Source: Olleya sp. YS
GTDB taxonomy: Bacteria > Bacteroidota > Bacteroidia > Flavobacteriales > Flavobacteriaceae
Assembly (NCBI RefSeq): GCF_029760915.1
Contig: NZ_CP121685.1
Coordinates: 372,001-436,000, forward strand
DNA: 64,000 nucleotides
Direction of reading: 5' to 3'
Position 1 is the first letter of the stretch. Every line of letters starts with the position of its first letter. A model generated the notes under the pieces. It saw only the letters and a program-made list of their open reading frames with translations. It was not told the DNA's origin and did no database searches. Position numbers and translations under genes: made by a program. Shown piece after piece: positions 41,235-49,723 of this stretch.

Positions 41235-42056
41235 ATGAGCGAAACGCTAACCAGAGCACTTTCAGGATTTTTATATATTAGTTTGCTAATTGCATCTTTG
41301 CTAAACCAGCATGCATTTATCGTTTTGTTTTTTGTGTTTGGTTTTATTTGTCTTGTTGAGTTTTGTAAACTCATTCAACTTAAAAGCATAGTGCCATATA
41401 TTATATTTACGCTACTATATTTGGTTTTTGGTTACTGGTTGTTTGTCATGAAATCCAATAAAGGACTCAATGAGGCCACACAAATACTGCAAGTCATCAC
41501 TATTTTTGTGCAATTGATTTTAATAAAAGATTTGTTTTCAGAAAAAACAATCCCATTATTTAGCTCCAAACGATTTATCATTACTACATTTTACTTATCC
41601 AGTGGATTTGTGTTTTTAGTATTAATTGCAAATCACAATGGCTCATTTACACCAGAATACATTTTAGGCTCATTTATATTAGTTTGGATTAACGACACGT
41701 TTGCCTATCTAGTAGGTAAAAATTTTGGGAAGCAAAAGTTATTTCCAAGAATCTCACCTAAAAAAACTGTTGAAGGTTTTTTAGGAGGATTATTTTTTGC
41801 AACAATTGCCAGTTATTTTATTTATATCTTTACTAATACACTAACCTTTACTAATTGGCTTATATTAAGTATAATAGTTAGTGTCTTTGGTACTCTTGGA
41901 GACTTAATAGAATCCAAATTTAAACGCCAAGCCCAAGTTAAAGATAGTGGTGTTATTATGCCAGGTCATGGTGGTCTATTGGATCGTTTTGACAGTATGA
42001 TATTTGCAGCACCTTTTATTTATTTGTTTTTAAGATTTTTAAAATATGTTTCATAA
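41235..42056 (+). CDS. cdsA: Phosphatidate cytidylyltransferase
   Basis: A 273-residue membrane enzyme making CDP-diacylglycerol. About seven to eight membrane segments. The signature lies at the C-terminal end: SPKKTVEGFLGG (about 175-186), GTLGDLIESKFKRQAQVKDS (about 219-238) and MPGHGGLLDRFDSMIFAAP (about 242-260). It overlaps psd by 11 nt, so the two are translationally coupled. Confidence 0.95.
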   Translation: MSETLTRALSGFLYISLLIASLLNQHAFIVLFFVFGFICLVEFCKLIQLKSIVPYIIFTLLYLVFGYWLFVMKSNKGLNEATQILQVITIFVQLILIKDLFSEKTIPLFSSKRFIITTFYLSSGFVFLVLIANHNGSFTPEYILGSFILVWINDTFAYLVGKNFGKQKLFPRISPKKTVEGFLGGLFFATIASYFIYIFTNTLTFTNWLILSIIVSVFGTLGDLIESKFKRQAQVKDSGVIMPGHGGLLDRFDSMIFAAPFIYLFLRFLKYVS

Positions 42057-42696
42057 AGAAGGCTTTAAGATTATTGCAGTAACCTTTTTAACGGTTGCTA
42101 TTTTAGCTGTAGTTATAGATAAGTTTGTAACATTACAATGGTTACAATATGTGTTATTTTTCATCCTTTTTATTTTTTTATTTCTAATACTTCAATTTTT
42201 TAGAAACCCAAAACGACTCACCCTTTTAAATGACAATACTGTAGTATCTCCTGTAGATGGAAAAGTGGTTGTTATTGAAGAAGTTTTTGAACCAGAATTT
42301 TTTAAAGAACAACGTTTACAAGTTAGCGTATTTATGTCTCCCATAAATGTACATGTGACGCGCTATCCTATTGGAGGGCAAGTTGCTTACAGTAAATATC
42401 ATCCTGGTAAATATCTAGTCGCTTGGCATCCAAAAGCTAGCACAGAAAACGAACGTACTACAGTAGTTGTAGACAACCCATCCTACGGTAAGGTATTATA
42501 CAGACAAATTGCAGGTGCATTGGCTAAACGTATTGTAAATTATGCAAAGGAAGGTGATACAGCTATACAAGGTGAAGACTCAGGATTCATTAAATTTGGG
42601 TCAAGAGTAGATTTATTTTTACCTTTAGATACTAATATAAAGGTTAGTTTAAATCAAAAAGTAAAAGGAGGCGAGAGTGTTATTGCCGAAATTTAA
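42046..42696 (+). CDS. psd: Phosphatidylserine decarboxylase family protein
   Basis: A 216-residue short (archaetidylserine-type) decarboxylase. N-terminal membrane segments (ILAVVIDKF, YVLFFILFIFLFLILQFFRN) are followed by VSPVDGKVVVIEE (about 67-79), VFMSPINVHVTRYPIGGQVA (about 96-115) and the self-cleavage site FIKFGSRVDLFLP (Gly-Ser, about 185-186) that creates the pyruvoyl group. With cdsA upstream it makes phosphatidylethanolamine. Only 3 nt before the ACBP gene. Confidence 0.93.
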   Translation: MFHKEGFKIIAVTFLTVAILAVVIDKFVTLQWLQYVLFFILFIFLFLILQFFRNPKRLTLLNDNTVVSPVDGKVVVIEEVFEPEFFKEQRLQVSVFMSPINVHVTRYPIGGQVAYSKYHPGKYLVAWHPKASTENERTTVVVDNPSYGKVLYRQIAGALAKRIVNYAKEGDTAIQGEDSGFIKFGSRVDLFLPLDTNIKVSLNQKVKGGESVIAEI

Positions 42697-42699
42697 AGT

Positions 42700-42966
42700 A
42701 TGACTCCAGAAGAATTAGATAAAACTTTTGATGATGCTGTAGAACGCATAAATGCGCACACAGAACCTTTTCCTGCAGATTTCCTTCTTCGTTTATACGC
42801 CTATTATAAAAAAGCCACTAATAATTACGAAAGACCAAGTAGTAGAAAACCTATTATTAATGCTTTTAAAACTAATGCACTTTTTCAGATAAAAGATATT
42901 ACTGTTGAAGAAGCTAAAACCACTTACATCGAGCTAGTCAATAACTATTTTCTCTACAGAAAATAG
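42700..42966 (+). CDS. Acyl-CoA-binding protein
   Basis: An 88-residue four-helix ACBP. LDKTFDDAVERINAHT, FPADFLLRLYAYYKKATNN (the conserved YAYYKQAT-like helix 2, about 24-42) and FKTNALFQIKDITVEEAKTT are the family landmarks, though the central WDAW of eukaryotic ACBPs reads NALFQI here. It may deliver acyl-CoA to phospholipid synthesis, consistent with cdsA-psd just upstream. Confidence 0.88.
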   Translation: MTPEELDKTFDDAVERINAHTEPFPADFLLRLYAYYKKATNNYERPSSRKPIINAFKTNALFQIKDITVEEAKTTYIELVNNYFLYRK

Positions 42967-42968
42967 TT
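42943..42968. terminator. Perfect hairpin over the ACBP/PafA stop codons
   Basis: AACTATTTTCT (42943-42953), loop CTAC, AGAAAATAGTT (42958-42968), then TTT. The stem includes the ACBP stop (42964-42966), and the opposing gene's stop begins at 42969. Read rightward it looks like a terminator built from the last five codons of the gene. Confidence 0.65.
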
Positions 42969-44636
42969 TTAGTCCAAAACCATTTCTAGAGGTCTTCCTG
43001 TTGCTCCATTAGGAAAACTAATTCCTAATAAAGAGGACATGGTTGGAGCTATATCTGGTATGGTTGTACGTTGCAAAGTGCTTCCCTTTTTTATTCCATG
43101 ACCATAAAATAGTAAAGGTACATGCGTATCATAATTTAACGCAGAACCGTGTGTGGACCCTGTTTTACTATAACTTATGACTGCTGGATCTAAAACAAAC
43201 AGCACATCGCCAGAGCGTTTTTGATTATAACCATTTTGTAATAAGTTTTCAATCCCTTCGGCAAACTCTGTATTACTCATACTCGTTGCTGTATATGCTT
43301 TATCAATATTAGGATAATCAATTATAAGATTAACTATAGCTTGTTGTACAGCTGCTAAGTTTAATCCGTAATTTTTAATCAACTCTCGATCTAAAAAAAT
43401 CTGATTGTTACTAATATTTTTTATGAAGTCTTTAGCTTTATAGTTAAAAATATCCGAAGCCTCCAGTTTAGTTTTAAAAGCATCTCTATTAAAATAACCA
43501 GCTGGTATTTTTACAGACTGCAAATAAGAAGGTACTTCTACTGCACCATGATCTGAAGTTAAAAACAAAGTATAATTGCCTTTACCAACTTTAGTGTTTA
43601 AGGCATTAATAATACGCTCAATATCATTATTAAGTCTAATGTAAGTATCTTCTATTTCTTTACTGTTAACACCAAAATTATGTCCAACATAATCAGTACT
43701 TGAATAACTAATAGTTAATACGTCAGTAAAACTATCTTGTCCTAATTGCTCACCATCAATAGCAGCTATAGCAAAATCAGTTACTATACTATTACCATAA
43801 GGTGTTGCTTTTATAATATCATAACCTCTATTATCTTTACTTAAAGCCTTTAAATCATAAGGAAATGTTGCTGTTTCTTTCCCTTTAAATCCGCCTTCAA
43901 AAGTATTTAAATCACTTCCACTTTCTGTATAAGTATTAATATCATACAGTGTGTTCCACTCTTTTAAATAGCTTTCAGCTACAGCTGAATTATTAAAAGC
44001 TTGAACCCATTGTGGTAACGATTTTAAATAATACGTACTACTTATAAAACGTCCTTCATCCAAACCATGAAACCAATACGCTGCATTTGCTGTGTGTCCT
44101 GCTGGCAAAATAGCACCTCTATCTTTTAACGAGATACCTATGGTTTTTCCTCTCATTTGCGTGAATAATCTATTTTGATCGGCAAATGAAGTAGTCTTAA
44201 GCCTGTGTGGTGACATTTGACCTGCTTTATTTAGAGTTCCTACAGATTGTACTGTGGTATCACCTGCACAATACACATAACTATCTGATACTTTATCGTA
44301 CCAATTGTTAGATATTATTCCGTGCATTTTTGGTGTTGTTCCTGTAAATACTGACGCATGTCCAGGTCCTGTATATGTTGGGACGTAGTTAAAATGATTG
44401 TTTTTACAATTAAATCCATCAATCATTAAACGTTTAAATCCTTCATTGCCAAATTTGCTAGAAAAGCGTGTTAAATAGTCATAGCGCATTTGATCGACCA
44501 CTATACCAACCACTAGTTTTGGTTGTATTGGTTCAACCAAAACATGATCTCTATAAGATTGATTGTAAACTTTATTTTGAACATTACAGGATACTAACAA
44601 TAGAGCAAATAAGAGGAAGTAAATATTTTTTTTCAT
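42969..44636 (-). CDS. Alkaline phosphatase family protein (PafA-like), lipoprotein
   Basis: A 555-residue enzyme with lipoprotein signal MKKNIYFLLFALLLVSC. VVGIVVDQMRYDYLTRFSSK (metal Asp) opens the domain; the nucleophile threonine is in VPTYTGPGHASVFTGTTPKM (about residues 85-104), and TSDHGAVEVPSYL and GSTHGSALNYDTHVPLLFYG hold the remaining metal ligands. This is the calcium-activated, phosphate-irrepressible PafA type common in Bacteroidota, which releases phosphate from organic monoesters in the periplasm. A -7 box TATTTTTG (complement of 44657-44664) lies 20 nt upstream. Confidence 0.9.
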   Translation of the reverse strand: MKKNIYFLLFALLLVSCNVQNKVYNQSYRDHVLVEPIQPKLVVGIVVDQMRYDYLTRFSSKFGNEGFKRLMIDGFNCKNNHFNYVPTYTGPGHASVFTGTTPKMHGIISNNWYDKVSDSYVYCAGDTTVQSVGTLNKAGQMSPHRLKTTSFADQNRLFTQMRGKTIGISLKDRGAILPAGHTANAAYWFHGLDEGRFISSTYYLKSLPQWVQAFNNSAVAESYLKEWNTLYDINTYTESGSDLNTFEGGFKGKETATFPYDLKALSKDNRGYDIIKATPYGNSIVTDFAIAAIDGEQLGQDSFTDVLTISYSSTDYVGHNFGVNSKEIEDTYIRLNNDIERIINALNTKVGKGNYTLFLTSDHGAVEVPSYLQSVKIPAGYFNRDAFKTKLEASDIFNYKAKDFIKNISNNQIFLDRELIKNYGLNLAAVQQAIVNLIIDYPNIDKAYTATSMSNTEFAEGIENLLQNGYNQKRSGDVLFVLDPAVISYSKTGSTHGSALNYDTHVPLLFYGHGIKKGSTLQRTTIPDIAPTMSSLLGISFPNGATGRPLEMVLD

Positions 44637-44743
44637 TATAAAAAGTATAGACTAGGCAAAAATACAGATTTTAAAACATCTAATTTGAAATTAAGGTTAA
44701 ATACCTACCTAGAATTTTATATTTTAGCAGTAACAAATAAAGC

Positions 44744-45484
44744 ATGAATTACCTACATTATATTGGGACTTACTTTTTGATGGTTGTCGAGATGTTTCGA
44801 AAACCAACCAAGTGGTCTGTTATGAAAAAACTAATCCTTAAAGACATTGACGATTTAATTATTGGCTCTTTAGGTATTGTTGCTTTCATTTCGTTTTTTG
44901 TTGGTGGTGTGGTTACAATTCAAACAGCTTTAAATATTGACAATCCGTTAATACCAAAAAATCTTGTTGGGTTTGCCACCAGACAATCAATTGTTTTAGA
45001 ATTTGCACCTACATTTATGTCTATAATTATGGCAGGAAAAGTAGGTTCTTTTATTACTTCCAGCATTGGAACAATGCGTGTTACAGAGCAAATTGACGCA
45101 TTAGAAGTTATGGGAATTAACAGTTTAAATTATCTGGTATTTCCGAAGTTTATAGCTTTAACCTTATATCCTTTTGTGATTTCCATCTCCATGTTTTTAG
45201 GGATTATGGGTGGATTAGCTGCTTGTGTATATGGTGGCTATGCAAGTATGCCAGATTATATTGAAGGCATTCAGTTAGACTTTAAACCTTTTCATATGGC
45301 TTATGCCTTTATTAAAACTCTAATATTTGCTTTTATTTTAGCCACTATTCCTTCCTATCATGGATATTATATGAAAGGTGGTGCACTTGAGGTTGGTAAA
45401 GCCAGTACAACGTCTTTTGTTTGGACCAGTGTAGTGATTATTCTTTTAAATTATATATTAACGCAACTCCTACTAAGTCAATGA
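44744..45484 (+). CDS. mlaE: MlaE family lipid-transport permease
   Basis: A 246-residue inner-membrane permease with about five to six helices. GSLGIVAFISFFVGGVVTIQ (about 42-61), SIIMAGKVGSFITSSIGTMR (about 93-112), VTEQIDALEVMGINSLNYLV (about 114-133), the latter being the MlaE signature. Together with MlaF it would drive phospholipid traffic between inner and outer membranes. It overlaps mlaF by 4 nt (ATGA). No MCE-domain (mlaD) gene is adjacent. Confidence 0.93.
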   Translation: MNYLHYIGTYFLMVVEMFRKPTKWSVMKKLILKDIDDLIIGSLGIVAFISFFVGGVVTIQTALNIDNPLIPKNLVGFATRQSIVLEFAPTFMSIIMAGKVGSFITSSIGTMRVTEQIDALEVMGINSLNYLVFPKFIALTLYPFVISISMFLGIMGGLAACVYGGYASMPDYIEGIQLDFKPFHMAYAFIKTLIFAFILATIPSYHGYYMKGGALEVGKASTTSFVWTSVVIILLNYILTQLLLSQ

Positions 45485-46248
45485 TAGAAGTTAAAAATTT
45501 ACATAAGTCGTTTGGAGATGCTCATATTTTAAAAGGGATTACTACCTCTTTTGAAAAAGGAAAGACTAATCTTATTATTGGACAAAGTGGTTCTGGTAAA
45601 ACTGTATTTTTAAAATGTTTATTAGGATTGTTTAATTATGAAAAAGGTACGATTGCTTATGATGGCAAAGTGTTTGCACAATTAAGCGAAGATAAACGTC
45701 GTGAAATTAGAGCAGATATCGGAATGGTTTTTCAAGGTAGTGCGTTGTTTGATTCTATGACAATTGCCGAAAATGTGATGTTTCCGTTGCGTATGTTTAC
45801 CAAACAAAGTAAAAGCGAAATGCAAGATCGTGTTGACTTTGTATTAAACAGAGTAAATCTAGGAGATGCCCACAACAAAATGCCAAGTGAAGCGTCTGGA
45901 GGTATGCAAAAACGTGTGGCTATTGCCAGAGCAATTGTAAACAAACCAAAGTACTTGTTCTGTGACGAACCTAACTCTGGATTAGACCCAAAAACCGCAA
46001 TAGTTATTGACGATTTAATTAAAGAAATCACTGAAGAATACCAAATCACAACCGTTATCAACTCGCATGACATGAACTCGGTAATGCAAATAGGTGAAAA
46101 AATTATCTTCCTAAAAAATGGGTATAAAGAATGGGAAGGTTCACGTTACGACATCTTTAAAACAGATAACGAAGCGGTTACCGACTTTGTGTACTCGTCA
46201 GAACTATTTAAAAAAGTACGTCAAATGTACTTGGAAGAACGTAGCTAA
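45481..46248 (+). CDS. mlaF: MlaF-type ABC transporter ATP-binding protein
   Basis: A 255-residue ATPase starting at ATG 45481 (MIEVKNLHKSFGDAHILKGI); the frame is open 20 codons upstream within mlaE but ATGA coupling supports this start. Walker A IIGQSGSGKT (about 33-42), Q-loop MVFQGSALF, signature EASGGMQKRVAIARA (about 139-153), Walker B YLFCDEPNSGLDP and H-loop NSHDMNSV are intact. The ASGGM form of the signature is typical of MlaF. It converges with the DUF389 gene, 1 nt apart. Confidence 0.93.
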   Translation: MIEVKNLHKSFGDAHILKGITTSFEKGKTNLIIGQSGSGKTVFLKCLLGLFNYEKGTIAYDGKVFAQLSEDKRREIRADIGMVFQGSALFDSMTIAENVMFPLRMFTKQSKSEMQDRVDFVLNRVNLGDAHNKMPSEASGGMQKRVAIARAIVNKPKYLFCDEPNSGLDPKTAIVIDDLIKEITEEYQITTVINSHDMNSVMQIGEKIIFLKNGYKEWEGSRYDIFKTDNEAVTDFVYSSELFKKVRQMYLEERS

Positions 46249-46249
46249 A

Positions 46250-47731
46250 TTAGTTTCTTCTAATAATTATAGTATCTGTAACCAACTCTTTTTTCAACCA
46301 CTGTTGTAATTCTTTTTCCTTTGCCAAAACAATACTGTCAGGCAACGAGACTTTCCATCTTACATTTGCAATAGTTACCGTATCTATATTTATAAAATCT
46401 TTAGACTCTAATACTTTGGAATAGCCAAAATACTCCAAGTCATTAAATCGTACTTTAGCATCACGCGATAAGTTAGTAAATGACACCGTTCTTTGAGCAC
46501 TTTTAGACTCGATTTGCTTATTTAAGTTAGTAATACTCTCCTGCAATTCTTCAATTTGCTTTTGTAATCCAGCAATCACATTGTCTTTTTTGTCCAATTC
46601 TCCAATAGCTCTATCATAAGCATCCACTATTTTGTCAAAGCTTCGATTTTTATTTCCTTGTATATCTAATCTAAAGTCCTTGATTTTATCGTAGTTTTTC
46701 AATTCGTTAGTCAAATCTGCAATGGTCGCATCTGGGACTTCGCCATTAAAGTAAAGCACAATCGTTTTATCATCCCAATTTGGTGTTCCTTTTTGCAACC
46801 ACAATTCGTTATTAGGCTCGACTTCTAACCTTAAAAAGTTATTATAATCGCTTTCTAACCCACTTTGTGTAATAAAATTAAGAAACGTCCATATCGCAGG
46901 AGCCATCACTAAAACTGCAACTACAGAAGCTAACTGGGCAATACGCTTACGCTTTTTAGAATTGGCATATTTAAGCATTGGAAAACGTAAAATCTTAAGC
47001 ACTAAAAAAGTAGCCAATGCTATAAAAATGGTATTTATGGTAAATAAATACATGGCACCAATAAAAATATCCCAATCATGTGCTAACCCATAACCAGCTG
47101 TACATAATGGTGGCATTAACGCAGTAGCAATTGCAACACCAAAAATAACTGTTGCAATAGTTCCTTTTTTAGTACGCGCTATAATTAGTGCTAGTCCACC
47201 AAAAAAGGCAATTAACACATCCCGTAAATCGGGTTTGGTACGACCAAATAACTCGTTGGTCATGACATCTGCAGTTGGGAAAAATTTAAAGAATAAAAAT
47301 GCGGTTAGTAAACTAAGCACAATCATGGTCGCTAAATTGATAAGCGAGCTTTTAAGCGTGTCAATATCATTTAATGCAATAGATAAACCAATCCCTAAAA
47401 TAGGACCCATTAATGGCGAAATTAACATGGCACCAATCACTACAGCTGTACTATCTGCATTTAAACCAACAGATGCCACCATGATGGAGCAAATTAAAAT
47501 CCAAGCAGTAGCACCTCTAAAAGGGATATCTGCTTTAATAGCAGCGATAGTCGCATCTCGATCTGTATCGTCTCTAAAATCTAATAAATTATCTAAAAAT
47601 GTTCTTATGCTTTTAAACAAGCCTTCAGCATCCTTTTTTACAGCTTCTTTTTTCTGCTCGACAGCATCCACTTGTTGCTCCTCATCAGAGAAGTTAAATT
47701 TATTTTCTTTAGGTTCGTTGTTTTGTTCCAT
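46250..47731 (-). CDS. DUF389 family membrane protein
   Basis: A 493-residue protein. An acidic N-terminus (about 1-65) precedes a DUF389 membrane region of six or so helices (about 75-290), with MVASVGLNADSTAVVIGAML, SPLMGPILGIGLSIALND and FGGLALIIARTKKGTIATVI as landmarks. The C-terminal part has a coiled-coil-like stretch (VIAGLQKQIEELQESITNLN, about 390-409) and a final soluble domain. The function of DUF389 proteins is unknown. Confidence 0.88.
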   Translation of the reverse strand: MEQNNEPKENKFNFSDEEQQVDAVEQKKEAVKKDAEGLFKSIRTFLDNLLDFRDDTDRDATIAAIKADIPFRGATAWILICSIMVASVGLNADSTAVVIGAMLISPLMGPILGIGLSIALNDIDTLKSSLINLATMIVLSLLTAFLFFKFFPTADVMTNELFGRTKPDLRDVLIAFFGGLALIIARTKKGTIATVIFGVAIATALMPPLCTAGYGLAHDWDIFIGAMYLFTINTIFIALATFLVLKILRFPMLKYANSKKRKRIAQLASVVAVLVMAPAIWTFLNFITQSGLESDYNNFLRLEVEPNNELWLQKGTPNWDDKTIVLYFNGEVPDATIADLTNELKNYDKIKDFRLDIQGNKNRSFDKIVDAYDRAIGELDKKDNVIAGLQKQIEELQESITNLNKQIESKSAQRTVSFTNLSRDAKVRFNDLEYFGYSKVLESKDFINIDTVTIANVRWKVSLPDSIVLAKEKELQQWLKKELVTDTIIIRRN

Positions 47732-47740
47732 AGTTAAAAC

Positions 47741-48817
47741 CTATCCATAATGTTCTCCAAATTTGTCTTTGACGTTTTGGAGCACTTTTTTAATATCTTG
47801 TTCTTTTGTCTTCGGAAAGATAAGCAAAACTTCGTCTTTATCCACAATAATATAATCTTGCAATCCATCTACTACCACTAGCTTACCTGCTTTGGTACGT
47901 ATCATGTTTCCTGATGCATCTTCGGTTAAGGTTTTAGCATTAACAACTGCATTATTATCTTGGTCTTTATCTAGTTTGTCATACAAACTTCCCCAAGTTC
48001 CTAAGTCGTTCCAATCAAATGTAGCAGGTATGACATATACGTTTTTAGACGGTTCCATAATCGCGTAATCTACAGAGATGTTTTCCGCTTTAGCGTAATT
48101 ATCTTTTATAAAATTATCTTCTGCATCTGTATTATAGGCAGCGATTCCAGATTTAAATAAGTCGAATAATTCTGGTTGGTTATTTTTGAAAGCTTTAATC
48201 ACACTTGCCACACTCCACATAAAAATACCAGCATTCCATAAAAAATTACCTTGAGACAGAAACTGCTTAGCAGTCTCGTAATCTGGTTTTTCTCTAAACT
48301 GAATCACTGGATGAATCCCATTAGTAGCCTCACCACTTTCTATGTAACCATACCCAGTATTAGGAAAGGTTGGTGTAATACCTAGCGTCATTAACGCATC
48401 GTTTTGCTCACAAAACTGAAACGCTTGCTGGACGTTTTGGCTAAATGCGTTTTCGTCTTCTATCCAGTGGTCACTAGGTGCCACAATCATGACTGCATCA
48501 GGATTTTCTTTTTGTATTTTTAAACTAGCATACAAAATACAAGGCGCTGTATTGCGCATAGCAGGTTCTAACACCACTTGACGTTGCGTCACTTCTGGCA
48601 ATTGCTGCAGGACTAAATCGTTATATTTTTCATTGGTTAAAATGAAAATATTCTCTTTTGGAATCACCTGACTTAATCGGCTAAATGTTTTTTGGATTAG
48701 CGTGTCACCAGTCCCAAGCATATCATGAAACTGCTTTGGAAACTGCTCTGTACTAATTGGCCAAAACCGTGAGCCTACTCCACCTGCCATTAAAATGGCG
48801 TAATAATTTTTATTCAT
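47741..48817 (-). CDS. manC: Mannose-1-phosphate guanylyltransferase
   Basis: A 358-residue GDP-mannose pyrophosphorylase. AILMAGGVGSRFWPISTEQF (about 7-26) is the nucleotide loop with the FPKQF motif following; VIVAPSDHWIEDE (about 108-120) is the metal Asp-x-His, GYGYIESGEA and FREKPDYETAKQFLSQGNFL (about 172-191) are sugar-binding, FDWNDLGTWGSLYD (about 269-282) conserved. It lacks the C-terminal phosphomannose isomerase domain of bifunctional ManC. GDP-mannose feeds surface polysaccharide and glycoprotein synthesis. Confidence 0.93.
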   Translation of the reverse strand: MNKNYYAILMAGGVGSRFWPISTEQFPKQFHDMLGTGDTLIQKTFSRLSQVIPKENIFILTNEKYNDLVLQQLPEVTQRQVVLEPAMRNTAPCILYASLKIQKENPDAVMIVAPSDHWIEDENAFSQNVQQAFQFCEQNDALMTLGITPTFPNTGYGYIESGEATNGIHPVIQFREKPDYETAKQFLSQGNFLWNAGIFMWSVASVIKAFKNNQPELFDLFKSGIAAYNTDAEDNFIKDNYAKAENISVDYAIMEPSKNVYVIPATFDWNDLGTWGSLYDKLDKDQDNNAVVNAKTLTEDASGNMIRTKAGKLVVVDGLQDYIIVDKDEVLLIFPKTKEQDIKKVLQNVKDKFGEHYG

Positions 48818-48825
48818 ATGTTGTT

Positions 48826-48856
48826 GTCATTGCGAGACCTTCAGGTCGAAGCAATC
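48826..48856. repeat. REP-like hairpin GTCATTGCGAG...GAAGCAATC
   Basis: ATTGC (48829-48833) pairs with GCAAT (48851-48855) and GACCT (48836-48840) with AGGTC (48843-48847), giving a two-part stem. GTCATTGCGAG/GAAGCAATCT is a widespread bacterial intergenic repeat theme. It lies just upstream of manC. Confidence 0.7.
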
Positions 48857-48906
48857 TTTTTTAATAACTTAACTTTTAACTAGTTCCTTTTTCCTTCTAA
48901 CTTTTC

Positions 48907-48934
48907 ACTATTCACTTTTCACTATTCACTTTTC
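48907..48934. repeat. Direct repeat, two 14-bp units ACTATTCACTTTTC
   Basis: Two exact copies in tandem (48907-48920, 48921-48934), with partial copies on both sides, immediately after the SprT-like gene. Low-complexity spacer sequence; no function evident. Confidence 0.85.
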
Positions 48935-48938
48935 ACTT

Positions 48939-49538
48939 TTAACTCTCCACCAGCTCCACTTCAGCATTCGCATTAAACAGATACACTTTACCAGATTTAA
49001 GCTCGACGCACTCGTGACGCGTACGTCGTTTAGCGCCTTTTTTAAACACACGTCCATTAGGTGTTTTAAAGGTTTGGTGCAAAGGTACTTCAAATATAAA
49101 GGTTTTATTATTTGGTGCGTCAAATTGCTTTAAGGCATAAGCGAGTTGCACGTCTGTGTCGCTGGACGCTTTTGGGTTTTTAAAATGTTGGGCTAACACT
49201 GGTAAAATGGTGTCCGGAAACACCTCTGGATTAATAAATGGTAACATTAAATGTTGGAAGGTACGCTTCCACTCTGCACCATGTGGTTTTATGAAACGAC
49301 CATAGTTTTGAAAAGCTTCCAGATGTGCAATCTCATGGATTAGCGTGATTAAAAAACGGTATTTATTAAGGCTACCATTAACTGTAATTTGGTGTTTACC
49401 ATTGGGTAATTTGCGGTAATCACCATGTCTGGTTTTACGTTCTTTTTTAACCAACACACTTAGGTTATCACGTTCTAACAGTTGTAAGACGTTGGGGACA
49501 GACGCTTCTGGAATATAATAAGATATGGTGTGCTGCAT
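48939..49538 (-). CDS. SprT-like zinc metalloprotease domain protein
   Basis: A 199-residue protein with the SprT/Spartan core: FLITLIHEIAHLEAFQNYGR (HExxH-type HEIAH, about residues 64-68) and third ligand in IKPHGAEWKRTFQHL (about 84-98). The C-terminal half has RVFKKGAKRRTRHECVELKS, a zinc-ribbon-like tail in other family members that here keeps few cysteines. Possible roles are protease or DNA-bound protein repair; not established in bacteria. A -7 box TATTTTTG (complement of 49544-49551) lies only 5 nt upstream of the ATG, so the transcript may be leaderless. Confidence 0.87.
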   Translation of the reverse strand: MQHTISYYIPEASVPNVLQLLERDNLSVLVKKERKTRHGDYRKLPNGKHQITVNGSLNKYRFLITLIHEIAHLEAFQNYGRFIKPHGAEWKRTFQHLMLPFINPEVFPDTILPVLAQHFKNPKASSDTDVQLAYALKQFDAPNNKTFIFEVPLHQTFKTPNGRVFKKGAKRRTRHECVELKSGKVYLFNANAEVELVES

Positions 49539-49568
49539 GACTGCAAAAATAGAAGATTTTACCGAGAA

Positions 49569-49590
49569 AAATACGTAGTTCTACGTATTT
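49569..49590. promoter_or_regulatory. 22-bp palindrome AAATACGTAG-TT-CTACGTATTT
   Basis: Ten-bp arms (49569-49578 and 49581-49590) are perfectly complementary with 2 nt between. It lies 31 nt upstream of the SprT-like start and about 25 nt ahead of the OLD gene promoter, so it could be an operator for either gene. The two-nucleotide loop is too small for an RNA hairpin, favouring a dimeric protein site. Confidence 0.5.
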
Positions 49591-49609
49591 CATAGCGTAG
49601 GAAAAGGTT

Positions 49610-49710
49610 GTAACTTGGGTGAAATTTGATATAATATATTTGTACTAAGTATATCAAGGTATTGAAATAGTTTTATATCAGTTAATTTAGGCATAACTTA
49701 AACTACTCAA
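49610..49710 (+). repeat. Leader shared with the FRG gene (copy B)
   Basis: Aligns with 16347-16444 upstream of the FRG gene with ordered identical blocks (GTAACTT, TGAA, GATATAA, TTGT, ATTGAAA, ATATCA, TTAG, TAAC, ACTCAA). Four net nucleotides of length difference, all near the 3' end. Contains the promoter at 49615-49642. Confidence 0.6.
49615..49642 (+). promoter_or_regulatory. Promoter of the OLD-like gene
   Basis: TTG (49615-49617), 17 nt, TATATTTG (49635-49642): a full consensus match. The transcript would have a leader of about 75 nt. Confidence 0.65.
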
Positions 49711-49723
49711 CACAATTTAGAGA

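Noticed and set aside
46118-46309. Frame overlapping the 3' end of mlaF
   Set aside because: Out of frame with the conserved MlaF C-terminus and runs into the convergent gene.
47235-47750. 171-codon frame antisense to the DUF389 gene
   Set aside because: Mirrors the transmembrane region of the real gene; no independent support.
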